The position numbers and the translations under genes are program-made. Shown here one piece after another: positions 16,934 to 26,847 of a stretch of 64,000 bases of DNA. The notes below the pieces were generated by a model. It was given only the letters and a program-made list of their open reading frames with translations. It searched no databases and had not been told where the DNA came from. Numbering within the stretch: the first letter of the stretch is position 1; the number at the start of each line of letters is the position of its first letter. This DNA comes from Lachnoclostridium sp. An196. Lineage in GTDB: Bacteria > Bacillota > Clostridia > Lachnospirales > Lachnospiraceae. The stretch is taken from NCBI RefSeq assembly GCF_002160135.1, contig NZ_NFJZ01000001.1:248001-312000 (forward strand), in the 5' to 3' direction.

Positions 16934-19853
16934 TCAGATTTTGGGCGTACTTCTCTTTCCCATAACGGATCCCGATCTGCAGAAGAACGACTACTTATAT
17001 GAGCGCTGTATGGCATATGAAGCGTTGATTGCCGTAAAGGGAAACGGCGCCCGCGTACTTGGAGAAAAGATGCAAAAGAGTGAAAGATACAGGGAAGCAG
17101 AAAAGAAGCTCTTGCAATATCTTGCAGACTCCTGCAGGAGCAGGATTCCCTCTTATGACAGCCTTCAGATGCTTTGCGAACTCTATTATCCTCTGCTGGA
17201 TATGGAGCGTTCTATTGAGGAACGACAACAATTGAAACAGCAAATGGGGAACGGGTCTGACCGAAAGGAGAATGCGGCGGTTTTTTATATGGAACGGATG
17301 CGAAGGATTGCCGTATCACTGTTGACCTATCGGGACGGCATTCTTGCGATCCGCACATGGAATAACAGCGAGAATGTTGACCAAAAGGACATTTTCTGCA
17401 CCGGCCATGTATTTGACAAAGTAGAGATATGGAATATGTTAAGCAGTTATGTGTCTCCGGATCTTTTTATGGCCCTTTTTATGGTTGAATGTGATCTTGG
17501 AGCGGAAGCGCTGTATGAACAGAAAGCATATATTTCTCTGCCGGATAAGCTCCTGGTTAAAGTGTTGAGAAAAGGAATGGCGGAGAATCATCTGCATTTT
17601 AATGCAGCGTTTGGTTATGAAGCAGTCTGGATAAATAAGATGAATCTTCGGGAGTGCTTTCGTCCTGCTCCAGAGGACACGGAAGAGGAAGTATATCTAG
17701 AGGCAGCCTTGTTCCGGCTGTTAAGCGCTGTTTTTCTGATGGGAAGTAAGGCGGAACCTTTTATGGACTGGATCGTTGGATACCACGGGGGCGTTTTTTG
17801 CTCTGTGATAGGCGCATTGTATACTGGGGATATATTCGACGTGGATAGAAAAGAATTGGAAGAAGCGGTCTGGGAAGTGGTGGATGAGGAGATTGTCAGA
17901 GAAACACCGGATTATCTTTTGGAGGCGGTGTTCAATTCCCATGTGGAGTTAAAAACGTCTTCAGAATTTATACTTTTATATTATTGCTGCCGCTATATGA
18001 AAGAACGTTCCTGGGATACTGGTTTTTCGAGGGGGTTTTTGCAATATATCCGGATTAAAAATCTGTTCGTACGGAAAGTACTGCCGAGCGACTTGGTTCC
18101 GGGACTGCGGCATTTTCAAACATATTTCAATCAGATGATAATAGAAGAATCGTGGGCGGCGGGAAGCGAAAAAATGGCGCTGGATGTTTTTCGTGCACAG
18201 TCCAAAATTGCCGGACTGAAAAAAATAGAAATCCGCATCGCACCGGATATAGAATTGGAACATCTGTGCAACTTAAAAGATAAAAAAGCGGTAGAAGAAA
18301 TGAAACAAAGATTGTGCAGACAGTTATTCGCCTTATTTCAGTCGTATCGAAAATATATTCTGGAATCGGTGATGGGGGTCGGGAAAACATCCTTATATCT
18401 GCGGTGGGAAGAAGAAAGGCAAAAAGAAATATACCGCCATGAAGCGATAGGTAAAATTTTGCATGAGTACGGTGAAAAAATAAAAGAGCTGGGGATTCCT
18501 GTCCTGGGAATTATCTATCATTTTATAAAAACGGAAAGCACCGACAATATCTCTGGCTATCATTGCTGGAGAGATATGGATGATAGCGGCAAAAGTGTTT
18601 CAAAGCATCGGTTCATCTTGCGCGAGCGGATGATGCTGTTGGGGATTGCAATAGAAGAACTGCGTCAGGAAATCCCAAAACTGAATGAATATGTCGTTGG
18701 CGTGGACGCGGCTTCCGATGAGAATGCGATGGAACCGTGGATGTTTTCTCCAGCGTTTACGAGGATGCGGTCAAAATTGACAAGCCGGCCAATAAGTACA
18801 TATTTTCATGGAGGAAGCAGGGAGTATTCCAGCGTCCAAAATATAGGTTTTACTTATCATGTGGGAGAAGACTACCGGCATATTTTGTCCGGACTGCGGC
18901 ATATTGATGAAGTGATAGAACGGTTTTATTATAAACCTGGCGACCGTCTCGGTCATGCGCTGGCTTTGGGCACAGATATTCGGCGGTGGATTCGGGAAAC
19001 AGAAGCGGTAGCGATGCCTGTTCAGGAATATATGGAGGATTTACTTTGGGTTTGGGGAAAAATCGTCCATGGAGAGGTCCGCTTATCTGTCCAGTTAGAA
19101 ATGCTGGAAGAAAAAATACTTCAATGTGCGGAGAAAATATATGGAAGTTTGTCGGGCTTATCAGTCAGGCTGCTGTACCAGGCTTATGAGAGAAAGTTTT
19201 CAGTTGCTCATAAAAAATGGCTGGCACAGCTTAAGAAAGAGGAAAATGAAACACCGAAGCCTGCGGACAGAAATATTTATGAGAAAGAAAAGCCACAAAC
19301 ATATTGCAAAATAATAAATGCAAAGTGCATAGGGTATGAAGGATTGTGGACTGTTGAACGCCTGATCAGCACTATCTACTGTCCGGTATTTGAGGAAAGA
19401 GGAAAGCAGGTGGAGATGGTTCCGGTTCGAAACAATGAACTAGAATTGTATGAAGAACTGCAGGAGTATTTGCAGCGGAAAGTTGCCAGAAAGGGAATTT
19501 ACATAGAAACCAATCCGACATCGAACCTGAATATAGGAGATATGGGAGAACTTTTGGAACATCCCATTTTTCGACTTAGCCCATTAAAGGCGGATGCGGA
19601 ACAGGGAAAAAGTATTCTGGTAACAATTAATTCAGATGATCCCGCAGTTTTTAATACAAATGTGGAAAGCGAATTCGCATATGTTTATTACGCGTTGGAA
19701 CATGCAGGATGTGCGAAAGAAGATATCCTGCATTGGATTGACAAAATCCGCCAAAATGGTATGGATGGGAGTTTTATTTCAAAAGTAAAAGGTTGCGGAA
19801 CATTATTGGAAGAGGTAAGCGGTATTATGGATTCGTTAATAAGGTTTTGTTGA
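16914..19853 (+). CDS. rdrB: RADAR adenosine deaminase RdrB
   Basis: A 979-residue protein with all adenosine-deaminase metal and active-site signatures spread over a much longer chain than housekeeping enzymes. These are the HxH ligands in ENHLHFNAAF (H226, H228), HVGED near residue 650 (the HAGE motif), RLGHAL near 677, NPTSNLN near 867 and TINSDDPA near 904. Large insertions lie between motifs, as in RdrB. It should deaminate adenosine in RNA or (d)ATP to inosine forms during phage attack, in complex with RdrA. AGAGG lies just upstream of ATG 16914, which overlaps the end of rdrA. All key residues are present, so it should be active. Confidence 0.9.
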   Translation: MNRSRINQILGVLLFPITDPDLQKNDYLYERCMAYEALIAVKGNGARVLGEKMQKSERYREAEKKLLQYLADSCRSRIPSYDSLQMLCELYYPLLDMERSIEERQQLKQQMGNGSDRKENAAVFYMERMRRIAVSLLTYRDGILAIRTWNNSENVDQKDIFCTGHVFDKVEIWNMLSSYVSPDLFMALFMVECDLGAEALYEQKAYISLPDKLLVKVLRKGMAENHLHFNAAFGYEAVWINKMNLRECFRPAPEDTEEEVYLEAALFRLLSAVFLMGSKAEPFMDWIVGYHGGVFCSVIGALYTGDIFDVDRKELEEAVWEVVDEEIVRETPDYLLEAVFNSHVELKTSSEFILLYYCCRYMKERSWDTGFSRGFLQYIRIKNLFVRKVLPSDLVPGLRHFQTYFNQMIIEESWAAGSEKMALDVFRAQSKIAGLKKIEIRIAPDIELEHLCNLKDKKAVEEMKQRLCRQLFALFQSYRKYILESVMGVGKTSLYLRWEEERQKEIYRHEAIGKILHEYGEKIKELGIPVLGIIYHFIKTESTDNISGYHCWRDMDDSGKSVSKHRFILRERMMLLGIAIEELRQEIPKLNEYVVGVDAASDENAMEPWMFSPAFTRMRSKLTSRPISTYFHGGSREYSSVQNIGFTYHVGEDYRHILSGLRHIDEVIERFYYKPGDRLGHALALGTDIRRWIRETEAVAMPVQEYMEDLLWVWGKIVHGEVRLSVQLEMLEEKILQCAEKIYGSLSGLSVRLLYQAYERKFSVAHKKWLAQLKKEENETPKPADRNIYEKEKPQTYCKIINAKCIGYEGLWTVERLISTIYCPVFEERGKQVEMVPVRNNELELYEELQEYLQRKVARKGIYIETNPTSNLNIGDMGELLEHPIFRLSPLKADAEQGKSILVTINSDDPAVFNTNVESEFAYVYYALEHAGCAKEDILHWIDKIRQNGMDGSFISKVKGCGTLLEEVSGIMDSLIRFC

Positions 19854-20027
19854 AGGGAAGAATGCTTGGATATTGCCGGACGCAGGAAAAAAGTTTGCCG
19901 GGATACGGTCCGGTTGAAATTTCATACTGAAGTATAAAATCTTGTGTTTCAATTATCTGAAGTCCGAGCGCATAATTTTTGCCCGTAAGCTGGGAAAGGG
20001 TATGGAAAAAGTGCGAAGACCACAGCC

Positions 20028-20203
20028 AGACAGATCGAACGGCAGGGAATTGATGGATTCGAAAAAATCAGGACAAATGATTTTTATTATGTGGATAAAA
20101 CTCTGTTCATTAAAGAGAATTCTGCAAAACTGGGGCGAGGTGAATCTGTTTACCCGCCCCAGGCGTTTTGGCAAATTTTTAAATATGAGCATGTTAAAAT
20201 GAT
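20028..20203 (+). pseudogene. Remnant of an AAA-ATPase/PD-(D/E)XK family gene
   Basis: Reading two frames in succession gives the N-terminal signature of the AAA-ATPase-like DUF1703 family: GIDGFEKIRTNDFYYVDKT in one frame, then NLFTRPRRFGK and LNMSML in another after a frameshift near 20120. The expected GKT of the P-loop has become GKF. Only about 60 of the roughly 500 residues remain. It lies between rdrB and the membrane protein gene. It is therefore debris separating the RADAR pair from the next gene. The adjacent stretch 19854-20027 holds nothing else I can identify. Confidence 0.65.
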
Positions 20204-20229
20204 AAAATATTTCGGGAAGTTGAACCAAA

Positions 20230-21306
20230 ATGAAGAAAGATACACATGTTAAAAGGAACTCTGTAAAAAGGAACATCATCAAAGAAAAATCGCAAAGTAT
20301 GCAGGACAGCCAGGTAAACGATAATGATAGAAAAGAACAAAGAAGAACGGCAAGGATTGCATCGGTTATTGGATTAATAGCTGTTTTGGGAATGGTTTTT
20401 AGTTTCTTTTTAAAAATAGTTGAAAAAGCAACCAATATTTATCCGAATCAAAATTTATATAAGATTTTTTTGACTTTCGTTTATTTGGCATTTGCAGGAT
20501 ACATTTTTATATTTCTTGATATAATGCAATATATAAAAGAAGAGATGATGAGTTATAACCTTTTGGATGAGGAGTATGAAAAACATGATAAGATATGTGA
20601 TCGACGATATTTTGAATTGCTAAATGACACAAAGATATATATTTTTTTCTTGATTGCAATTTTTTTTAGTTTTGGTATATTACTTGTCAGGCATGAAACG
20701 GGATGGGAAAAATATGTTTTTTATATATTTATGGCTGTGTTATTTGCTTTAGAGTTAAAGGATTTGTGCGGACGAATAAATATATTAAAAGGGAAAGAAG
20801 CAATTGAAACAGTCGTATCTGTTGGGAAAAGAATTATATGCTGGGGTATAATTGCTATTATCTTATATTATATTGTGCTATTATTCAGTCTGAATAATGC
20901 GGCGGCAGCGAACGTCAGTTGCCATGAAGATGGTACAGTTGAAATTTCCAATATTTCTTCAGGAGGATATGATAATTTAGAAATATTCATATATGACGAA
21001 TCTGACGGTCTAATATATGAGACAAAATCTGTTAAGCCTTCAAATTTAATGACTTCATATGAGGAAGCATATGTAGGAGTACAGGAAGGTGCTGAAACAA
21101 TAACAGGATCGCCGGTAATAGATCAGACTATTGCATATTGGAAATACAGCATGGATCTGTCTCAAGTAAGTGCTGTGAAATCGGGAAAATATATGCTTGA
21201 GGTAATTATTTATCAGGGGACGGAGAAGATAATATTGAAAAATCAGTTCACAGAAGAAAACGGAAAATACATATTTGCACGGAATCAATTGGAGAAAGAG
21301 TACTGA
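20230..21306 (+). CDS. Five-helix membrane protein with an outer domain, possible RADAR accessory
   Basis: A 358-residue protein. A charged N-terminal 40 residues precede about five predicted membrane helices (near residues 44-65, 76-100, 133-155, 163-180 and 203-225), then a soluble beta-rich domain of about 130 residues. No enzymatic motif is seen. Some RADAR loci encode an additional membrane protein (SLATT or Csx27-like). This one is larger, has more helices and is not clearly either family, so the link is only by position. It is 27 bases before the SIR2-STAND gene and could equally be coupled to that system. The gene is AT-rich. Confidence 0.7.
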   Translation: MKKDTHVKRNSVKRNIIKEKSQSMQDSQVNDNDRKEQRRTARIASVIGLIAVLGMVFSFFLKIVEKATNIYPNQNLYKIFLTFVYLAFAGYIFIFLDIMQYIKEEMMSYNLLDEEYEKHDKICDRRYFELLNDTKIYIFFLIAIFFSFGILLVRHETGWEKYVFYIFMAVLFALELKDLCGRINILKGKEAIETVVSVGKRIICWGIIAIILYYIVLLFSLNNAAAANVSCHEDGTVEISNISSGGYDNLEIFIYDESDGLIYETKSVKPSNLMTSYEEAYVGVQEGAETITGSPVIDQTIAYWKYSMDLSQVSAVKSGKYMLEVIIYQGTEKIILKNQFTEENGKYIFARNQLEKEY

Positions 21307-22881
21307 CAGTTTGGAAAAGAGCGTGACGATGGTATGAGATGCAGTGTTTCAGATTACAAAAACTTCTACAGTGTTGTTCAAAATAATAAACTGGTATATC
21401 TCTTCGGAACAGGGATATCTTCAAGCCTGACCGGGAAAGTATATTCATGGAAGAAGTGGATTATGGATGGCACAGGATATATGTCAGACGCTGCCCGCGC
21501 GGAGGAGATCAGGGAATCCATCAAAGCGGATGATTCTACCGGCAATTTATTGGCAGAAGTGAAGTCTGTCCTTGAGATTACCAAAAAGGAAGGTACATAT
21601 TCGAAATGGATGCAGGATTCGTTCGAGACAAACTGCGTAACGAACCGCCCTCTGACAGAAACGTTGAAAAAACTTCTTATTACACAGGATATCTTCGCAA
21701 CTACAAATTATGATCTGCTGCTGGAGCAGGCGACAGGTCTGTTGGCGCTTTCCTACGAACAGGCAGACCAGGCGTTTCTGATGCTGGATAACGGCAAAAG
21801 CGATGCGGTGCTTCATATTCACGGAATCTATGACTCTGTCGGAGAGACTGACAACATTATAGCAGATGAGGAGCAGTATGCGGCGATACTGAATGACAGG
21901 GGAGCGCAGTTTATCCAGCAGATTTTGGGTACAAGGACGCTTATTTTTGTGGGTTGCGGTCAGACAACAGAGGATGCTAATATTGCTCAGTTTATACGTT
22001 TTGCGAACGATGTGCTGCACATTGACCGGGATTATTATTTCTTGTGCAGAAGCGGGGAAGCGCCGGATGACCTGCCTCCGTTTATAAAATCCGTGCCATA
22101 TGGTGATGAATACGATGACCTGCCGCTTTTTTTAGAGGAAGTGGCACAGATACGTTTGAGATCTAGGATCGAAAATAGTCCGATAGTCTCAAGGACCGCC
22201 TTTACGGAAAGAGTCGCAGATGCGTACGGATTGGCAGAGTACCACTACTCGCAGCAATATTTGAAGTTTTGCGGCAGGAATGTGGAAATGGCCCGGCTTT
22301 GGAATTTTTATGAGACGGATCGGCCGTTTCTTTGGTGGGCGGTCACGGGGCAGGGGGGTGCAGGAAAGAGCCGCCTGGTGCTGGAGTTTATTCGGAAAAA
22401 TACGGCGTATTTTTTTGGATTCTTTCTGAACTGTTCAGTCGAATTGGACTGTGCAAAGAACTTTCAGCCGTTCAACGATACGGTTGCGATTGTTGATTAT
22501 GTAAAGGGGAATGAAGTCAGGATAGCGGATACCGTCTCTTTATTGATTGATAAGTTTACGGATTTGCCGTATAAACTGCGGATCCTTTTTATAGAAAGGG
22601 AGAATACGACGGAATTTGGCTCGTGACATTACAGTCTGACAACTGCATTTGATATATATCACCGGGCAAAGTTTAATGATGCCGAATACAATCTGGAACC
22701 AAGCACAAGAAAACATCGTTTTTTGTATCTGGACGATCTGGATGAGGCCTCTGTGGAAGAACTAATAGGAGAGATCTGTAAGAAAGGTGGTCTGCCTGCG
22801 GACGCGTACAGAAACAGAAAGTTAAAGGAGCTTCCTGTATAATTCAAATATAGGGAATTCCAAGAAAGGCGGTTGATAAAA

Positions 22882-22954
22882 AGATACCTCAGAGTAAAAT
22901 AAGATTTACTGACTTTGCCGGTTAGTACAAATCTTATAGAACAGAGAGGTATCT
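22882..22954 (+). promoter_or_regulatory. Leader hairpin masking the IS110 transposase ribosome-binding site
   Basis: AGATACCTC (22882-22890) pairs perfectly with GAGGTATCT (22946-22954), and the inner arms TAAGATTT (22900-22907) and AAATCTTA (22929-22936) also pair perfectly. The outer right arm includes the GAGAGG ribosome-binding site of the transposase (ATG 22958). Folding of an incoming host transcript would hide this site, whereas transcription starting inside the hairpin would not. This matches the usual protection of IS elements against read-through expression. Confidence 0.7.
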
Positions 22955-22957
22955 GAA

Positions 22958-24244
22958 ATGAAGTATAACACACAAAACGCTAAGATTGCATCCATTACTG
23001 AAAAAACTTTGATTGTTGGCATTGATATTGGAAGTGAAACCCACTTTGCCCGTGCATTCTACTGGCGTAACTACGAATACACAAAGAAGGCTTTTGAATT
23101 CAGCAACACGGAAGAAGGTTTCCATTCCTTCAAAGCCTGGATGGAGGATCTGTCAGCAAAGCATGGCAAAACCGCTGTAATTCCCGGAATGGAGCCGACC
23201 GGTCATTACTGGTTTGCTCTCGGGAAGTTCCTGCAGGATAACGGGATGAGGCCGGTGCATGTGAATCCCCATCATGTGAAGAAATCGAAAGAGCTGGACG
23301 ATAACAATCCCAACAAGAATGACCGTAAGGACCCGAAGACCATCGCTGGTCTTGTGAATGAGGGGCGTTTCTCGTACCCTTATATACCGACTGGCGTCTA
23401 TGCGGAAATCAGAAATTTATCGAACTTGCGGTTTCAGGCACAGGAAGAGCTTACCAGAGCCAAAAACCGGCTTGCCAGATGGTTCGCCATCTACTTCCCG
23501 GAGTATAAGGACGTTTACAGGGATATCAAGGCAGTCAGTGGACGGATGGTGCTGCAGGTGGCTCCTCTTCCGGATGACATCCGGAAGCTGGGTGTGGAGG
23601 GTATAAACCGGATCTGGAGGGACGCAAAGCTGAGAGGCGCCGGAATAAAGAGGGCAAAGACCCTGGTAACGGCTGCAGAGCACAGCGTCGGCAGCAAGGA
23701 ATCGCCGGAAGCAGCCAGGATAGAGCTTAAAATGCTGTTGCATGATATAGATGTATACGCGTCAAGAGTGGAAGAACTGCTCAGCATGTTGGATGCAAAG
23801 CTGAGCGAAATTCCCTATATCGATAAACTGCTGGAGATTAAAGGGATAGGGAAGATTACGGTCAGCGGGTTTATAGCAGAGGTTGGAGACATCAGACGTT
23901 TCGATGATCCAAAACAGTTGCAAAAGCTGGCAGGATATGCAATCGTAGCGAATGAATCCGGGAAGCACAAAGGAGAAAGCCGGATCAGCTACAGGGGACG
24001 TAAACGCCTGAGATATGTGTTGTTTGAAGCGGCGCTGTCACTGATCGCAAGGAATCCGGAATTCAGAAAGATCTACGAGTATTACAGAACTCGGGAGAAA
24101 AATCCGCTGAAGAAAATGCAGTCTTTGGTAGCGGTTGCGTGCAAAGTGATACGAGTCTTTTATGTGATGTTGAAAAAGGGCGTGGATTATGATCCGGAGA
24201 AGATGATGGGGGATATCCGTAGGCTGGAATTACATGCGGCATAG
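22958..24244 (+). CDS. IS110 family DEDD transposase/recombinase
   Basis: A 428-residue protein. The N-terminal RuvC-like DEDD domain has D23 in VGIDIGS, the glutamate in GMEPTGHY and the aspartates in NKNDRKDPK. A coiled helical section precedes a C-terminal Tnp_20 domain (IKGIGKITVSGF), in which NESGKHKG carries the serine used for strand exchange. The length is normal and the frame intact, so the enzyme may be active. It is directed by an RNA encoded in the element's own non-coding end. Confidence 0.93.
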   Translation: MKYNTQNAKIASITEKTLIVGIDIGSETHFARAFYWRNYEYTKKAFEFSNTEEGFHSFKAWMEDLSAKHGKTAVIPGMEPTGHYWFALGKFLQDNGMRPVHVNPHHVKKSKELDDNNPNKNDRKDPKTIAGLVNEGRFSYPYIPTGVYAEIRNLSNLRFQAQEELTRAKNRLARWFAIYFPEYKDVYRDIKAVSGRMVLQVAPLPDDIRKLGVEGINRIWRDAKLRGAGIKRAKTLVTAAEHSVGSKESPEAARIELKMLLHDIDVYASRVEELLSMLDAKLSEIPYIDKLLEIKGIGKITVSGFIAEVGDIRRFDDPKQLQKLAGYAIVANESGKHKGESRISYRGRKRLRYVLFEAALSLIARNPEFRKIYEYYRTREKNPLKKMQSLVAVACKVIRVFYVMLKKGVDYDPEKMMGDIRRLELHAA

Positions 24245-24758
24245 AAGACGAGAACAGAAACTTGATAACCAAACCTGTCACGGTTGAATTGAGCGCATTC
24301 AGTAAGCATTGTGAGTTGAATTCAGCTGTGACAGGGCATCTGAAACGGGTGCGGAATTGTCGCCGGTGAAACGTCCACCGCAAGGTGCTGGAACGAGGAA
24401 GCATACAGGAAGTCAGTAAACTTAAAACAAAGAATGAGCCAGTAGTCGGCAGGAATAATCACCAGAGGGTACGACCCTGAGAAGGAGCTAAGCTGACACC
24501 CTGGTTATGGGCAGGCGGAACGAAGGAAGTGGGGACCCCACGGAGACGAGGGTGATCCTGGTAGACACGGGAGGTGCGCTGCCGTAGATGGATGGGGATA
24601 CACAAAGGCCATGTAAAGCGATAAATCAAGACGTTTTACTTCGTGTACCCAGAACCAGCTATTTTCGTACCAGATACCGAGAAATACCCATACCTTCGGC
24701 TCATTCATCTGAGATAGAAACTCGAAAAATCCTTTATTTTAAAGGAAAAACCACTTGA
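24245..24758 (+). ncRNA. Non-coding tail of the IS110-type element, candidate bridge/seek RNA
   Basis: More than 500 bases without a convincing gene, rich in paired segments. A clear hairpin has CCTGTCAC (24274-24281) pairing with GTGACAGG (24328-24335). ATACAGGAAG at 24403-24412 is exactly complementary to the first ten bases across the left IS junction (CTTCCTGTAT, 22831-22840), as expected of a right-donor guide. AAGGAGCT at 24482-24489 equals the host sequence up to and including the core (22825-22832), as expected of a left-target guide. I did not find a convincing right-target guide. The RNA's exact ends cannot be set from sequence alone. Confidence 0.65.
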
Positions 24759-26395
24759 CTTTATAGGGAGGACTATGCGGGAAAATTCGAACAGTTAAGG
24801 TATCGCCCGCTTTTTCTGCAGATGTTTGTGGAAGCATGGATCGGCAATGGATGCCTTGCGGTAGAATATAATGGGTATAAGCAGCTTATTCAGATCGTGG
24901 TAAAACGTGAGCAGGAACGGATCCTCGGATTGGTTGGTGGTGATGTCAGGGTATTTAACGCCTTGATCCATGTCATGATCTGTGCAGGGCTTGCTGACGG
25001 CTTATTTCTGGCTGAGATAAAAGACTGGTATCCGGAGGAATGGGGGATGATCCACTCCTATGCGAAAAAACATGCGGTATCAGGTGTACAAAGAACAGAT
25101 TTTTTGACGGGACTTTTGAAGGATGCGGCACAGGATATTTTGACCGGAACTGAAAAACTGCATGTGCTGTATCCGGATATTATCAAAGAATATATGTTTC
25201 TATACTACTTGGACGGGGATGATATCGTGGAATTGTCACGAAAACTCTGGAATACCGTCCCGGAGGATTATAATGCGTTCCTTGGCAGATGTCTGACTGA
25301 TTTCCAGCATGAGGATCATCTGATTGCATTTATTCGTGAACAATCTTCGGATTATGGAAATCTTAACGCGATGGCGGTGCGGCAATCGCTGCTTGCGTTT
25401 AAGATCATTGCCTCGGAGGAGGATGCCAGATACTTCTTGCAGAGAGATTTGGAGGAGTATAAGTATTGGAAAGAAGTGCCCGTTACGGCGGAAAATTCGG
25501 AACTTTGTCTGCAAGGACTCTATTTGTGCGTGCGACAGCTTTTTGGATGGTCCAGGCAGGAAAGCTTTGAAGCAATTGATTTAGTGGTGTCTTTTGAGGC
25601 TGTCGGCGGGCTTTGTGTGACAAAGGTACAGCATTTACTGGAGTTTGCACATTATCTTATTGAGAAAGACTGTGTGACCAGCGCGCAGAATGTGATACGA
25701 AAGGCAGAAGCGGCTCTGGCTGATCTGGGCGATTCGGAAGAAAAGAAAGAATTGTACCTGAGTATTCAGAGAGAAATCATAGTATCTGACGTATATTATA
25801 AAAAATGGGATGACATTGAAAAGAGACAGAAGGAAATCACTCAGAATACCAACTTCTCTAATGAACGCCAGTCAGAATTATATGCATATGTTCTGTTTTC
25901 AGGCGCACTGAAATGCCAGGAGACACTGGAGTGGAGCGGTGAACATCTGCTGATGTTTACGGATGCGCTGCAGGATTATGCGGAGGACTACGCCGCAGGA
26001 CGGCGCGGGATATATTTTAATGATAAAGTGCATTACTATTATCTCCACGCAAAGCTGATAAGTACAGAAGTAACCGCGACAGGCGCTTTTCTGGCCGGGA
26101 TGAGGGAAATCGCTTTAAAATGGATTGACGGGTTGATTGACGAAATAAAAAACAATATGATGATCTCGGATTTTGCAGGACTTTTGGTTGGGGCGAGGGC
26201 ACTGAAGGTTGGTTTTGATGATTCTGTGACGGACGAGATGACAGCGGCTTATTTAGAAGAGGCGGATGAACTGCTGGCATGTTATCCGGACAGTGAGCTT
26301 CTTGCGGAAAAAACCATTGATCTGTGGGAAACCGCGTACGGAGAACAATATAAATCTCTGTACCCCGAAATCTGATAGACAGGGCATACACGCTT

Positions 26396-26671
26396 GTGCT
26401 GCGATTCCCGAAAAGCAAAAAAATCCTGGGCAATTTCTTCGAAATGCTCAAAACATCCACAGAAGTCGGGCGGTGGATGGAATACACGAACAATAAATCT
26501 GTCGTATGCGGGCTTCAGGAGAATAATTTGTTTGAATATCTTCTCCCGCCGGATATAAAACCGGCGACCGTGGTCCGGTTACATCGAAAGATTGGAGCAA
26601 ATGAGCCCTGTCCCTGTGGCAGCGGCAGGAAATTCAAAAAATGCTGTAAAGGGAAGGGGAAATATGATTAA
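26396..26671 (+). pseudogene. SEC-C motif segment, probably the frameshifted C-terminus of the SIR2-STAND gene
   Basis: The open frame runs from about 26351 to TAA 26671. A GTG at 26396 could start a 91-residue protein, but there is no good ribosome-binding site. The C-terminus has a textbook SEC-C zinc motif, [16 protein letters not shown]. The preceding gene ends at 26375 in another frame, and the coding character continues across the overlap, so a frameshift near 26360 has probably detached this tail. The alternative is a separate small SEC-C protein. SEC-C tails occur on several large defence and nucleic-acid-binding proteins. Confidence 0.6.
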
Positions 26672-26743
26672 GGTCAGACACTCTGGCGGCTCAGCATGAT
26701 TCTAGTTTCGATTATTATGGAGAAAATTTAAGGTTTGCGTACC

Positions 26744-26772
26744 TTGAAATTTATATCCCCCCTGTATATAAT
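26744..26772 (+). promoter_or_regulatory. Sigma-A type promoter of the FN3/GH25 gene
   Basis: TTGAAA (26744-26749), exactly 17 bases, then TATAAT (26767-26772). The gene start at 26848 lies about 70 bases downstream. The region 26672-26743 before it shows no gene. Confidence 0.7.
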
Positions 26773-26847
26773 AAAAACGGTATCGCTACGGCGCAGACTG
26801 TATGCCATGGCGTTTTAGTTTCACAGATGTAAGAAATGAGGAGAACG

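Larger units (their letters stand above)
22834..24761 (+). mobile_element. IS110 family (IS1111-like) element inserted in the SIR2-STAND gene
   Basis: About 1.93 kb with a DEDD transposase, a short 5' leader and a long 3' non-coding tail, the layout of the IS1111 branch. The edges were set by the host reading frame: CTT occurs at 22831-22833 and 24759-24761, and joining there restores the disrupted protein. The shared CT fits the core dinucleotide known for this recombination mechanism, which gives no target duplication beyond the core. There are no ordinary terminal inverted repeats. The leader holds a hairpin that hides the ribosome-binding site. Confidence 0.82.
21334..26375 (+). pseudogene. 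SIR2-STAND anti-phage gene, split by an IS110-type element and mutated
   Basis: Residues 1-290 form a SIR2-like NADase domain (LFGTGISSS, TTNYDLLLE, HIHG, FVGCG). From about 315 a STAND-type P-loop ATPase follows (TGQGGAGKSR). The frame meets an in-frame TGA at 22624, where the context FGS-stop-HYSL suggests an original TGG. It then continues to 22833. The IS110-type element (22834-24761) interrupts it; removing the element joins KEL to YREDYAGKF in the same frame, which runs to 26375. The restored protein has about 1,037 residues. In intact relatives phage sensing by the C-terminal region triggers NAD+ depletion. With a stop, an insertion and a probable frameshift near 26360, this gene is almost certainly dead. 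Confidence 0.85.

Noticed and set aside
20230-21306. Calling the membrane protein RdrC or RdrD
   Set aside because: Helix number and outer domain do not match SLATT or Csx27 clearly, and debris separates it from rdrB; only position supports the link.
24063-24404. Minus-strand ORF across the IS110 transposase end
   Set aside because: It overlaps the conserved C-terminal recombinase domain and the structured non-coding end; no supporting signal.
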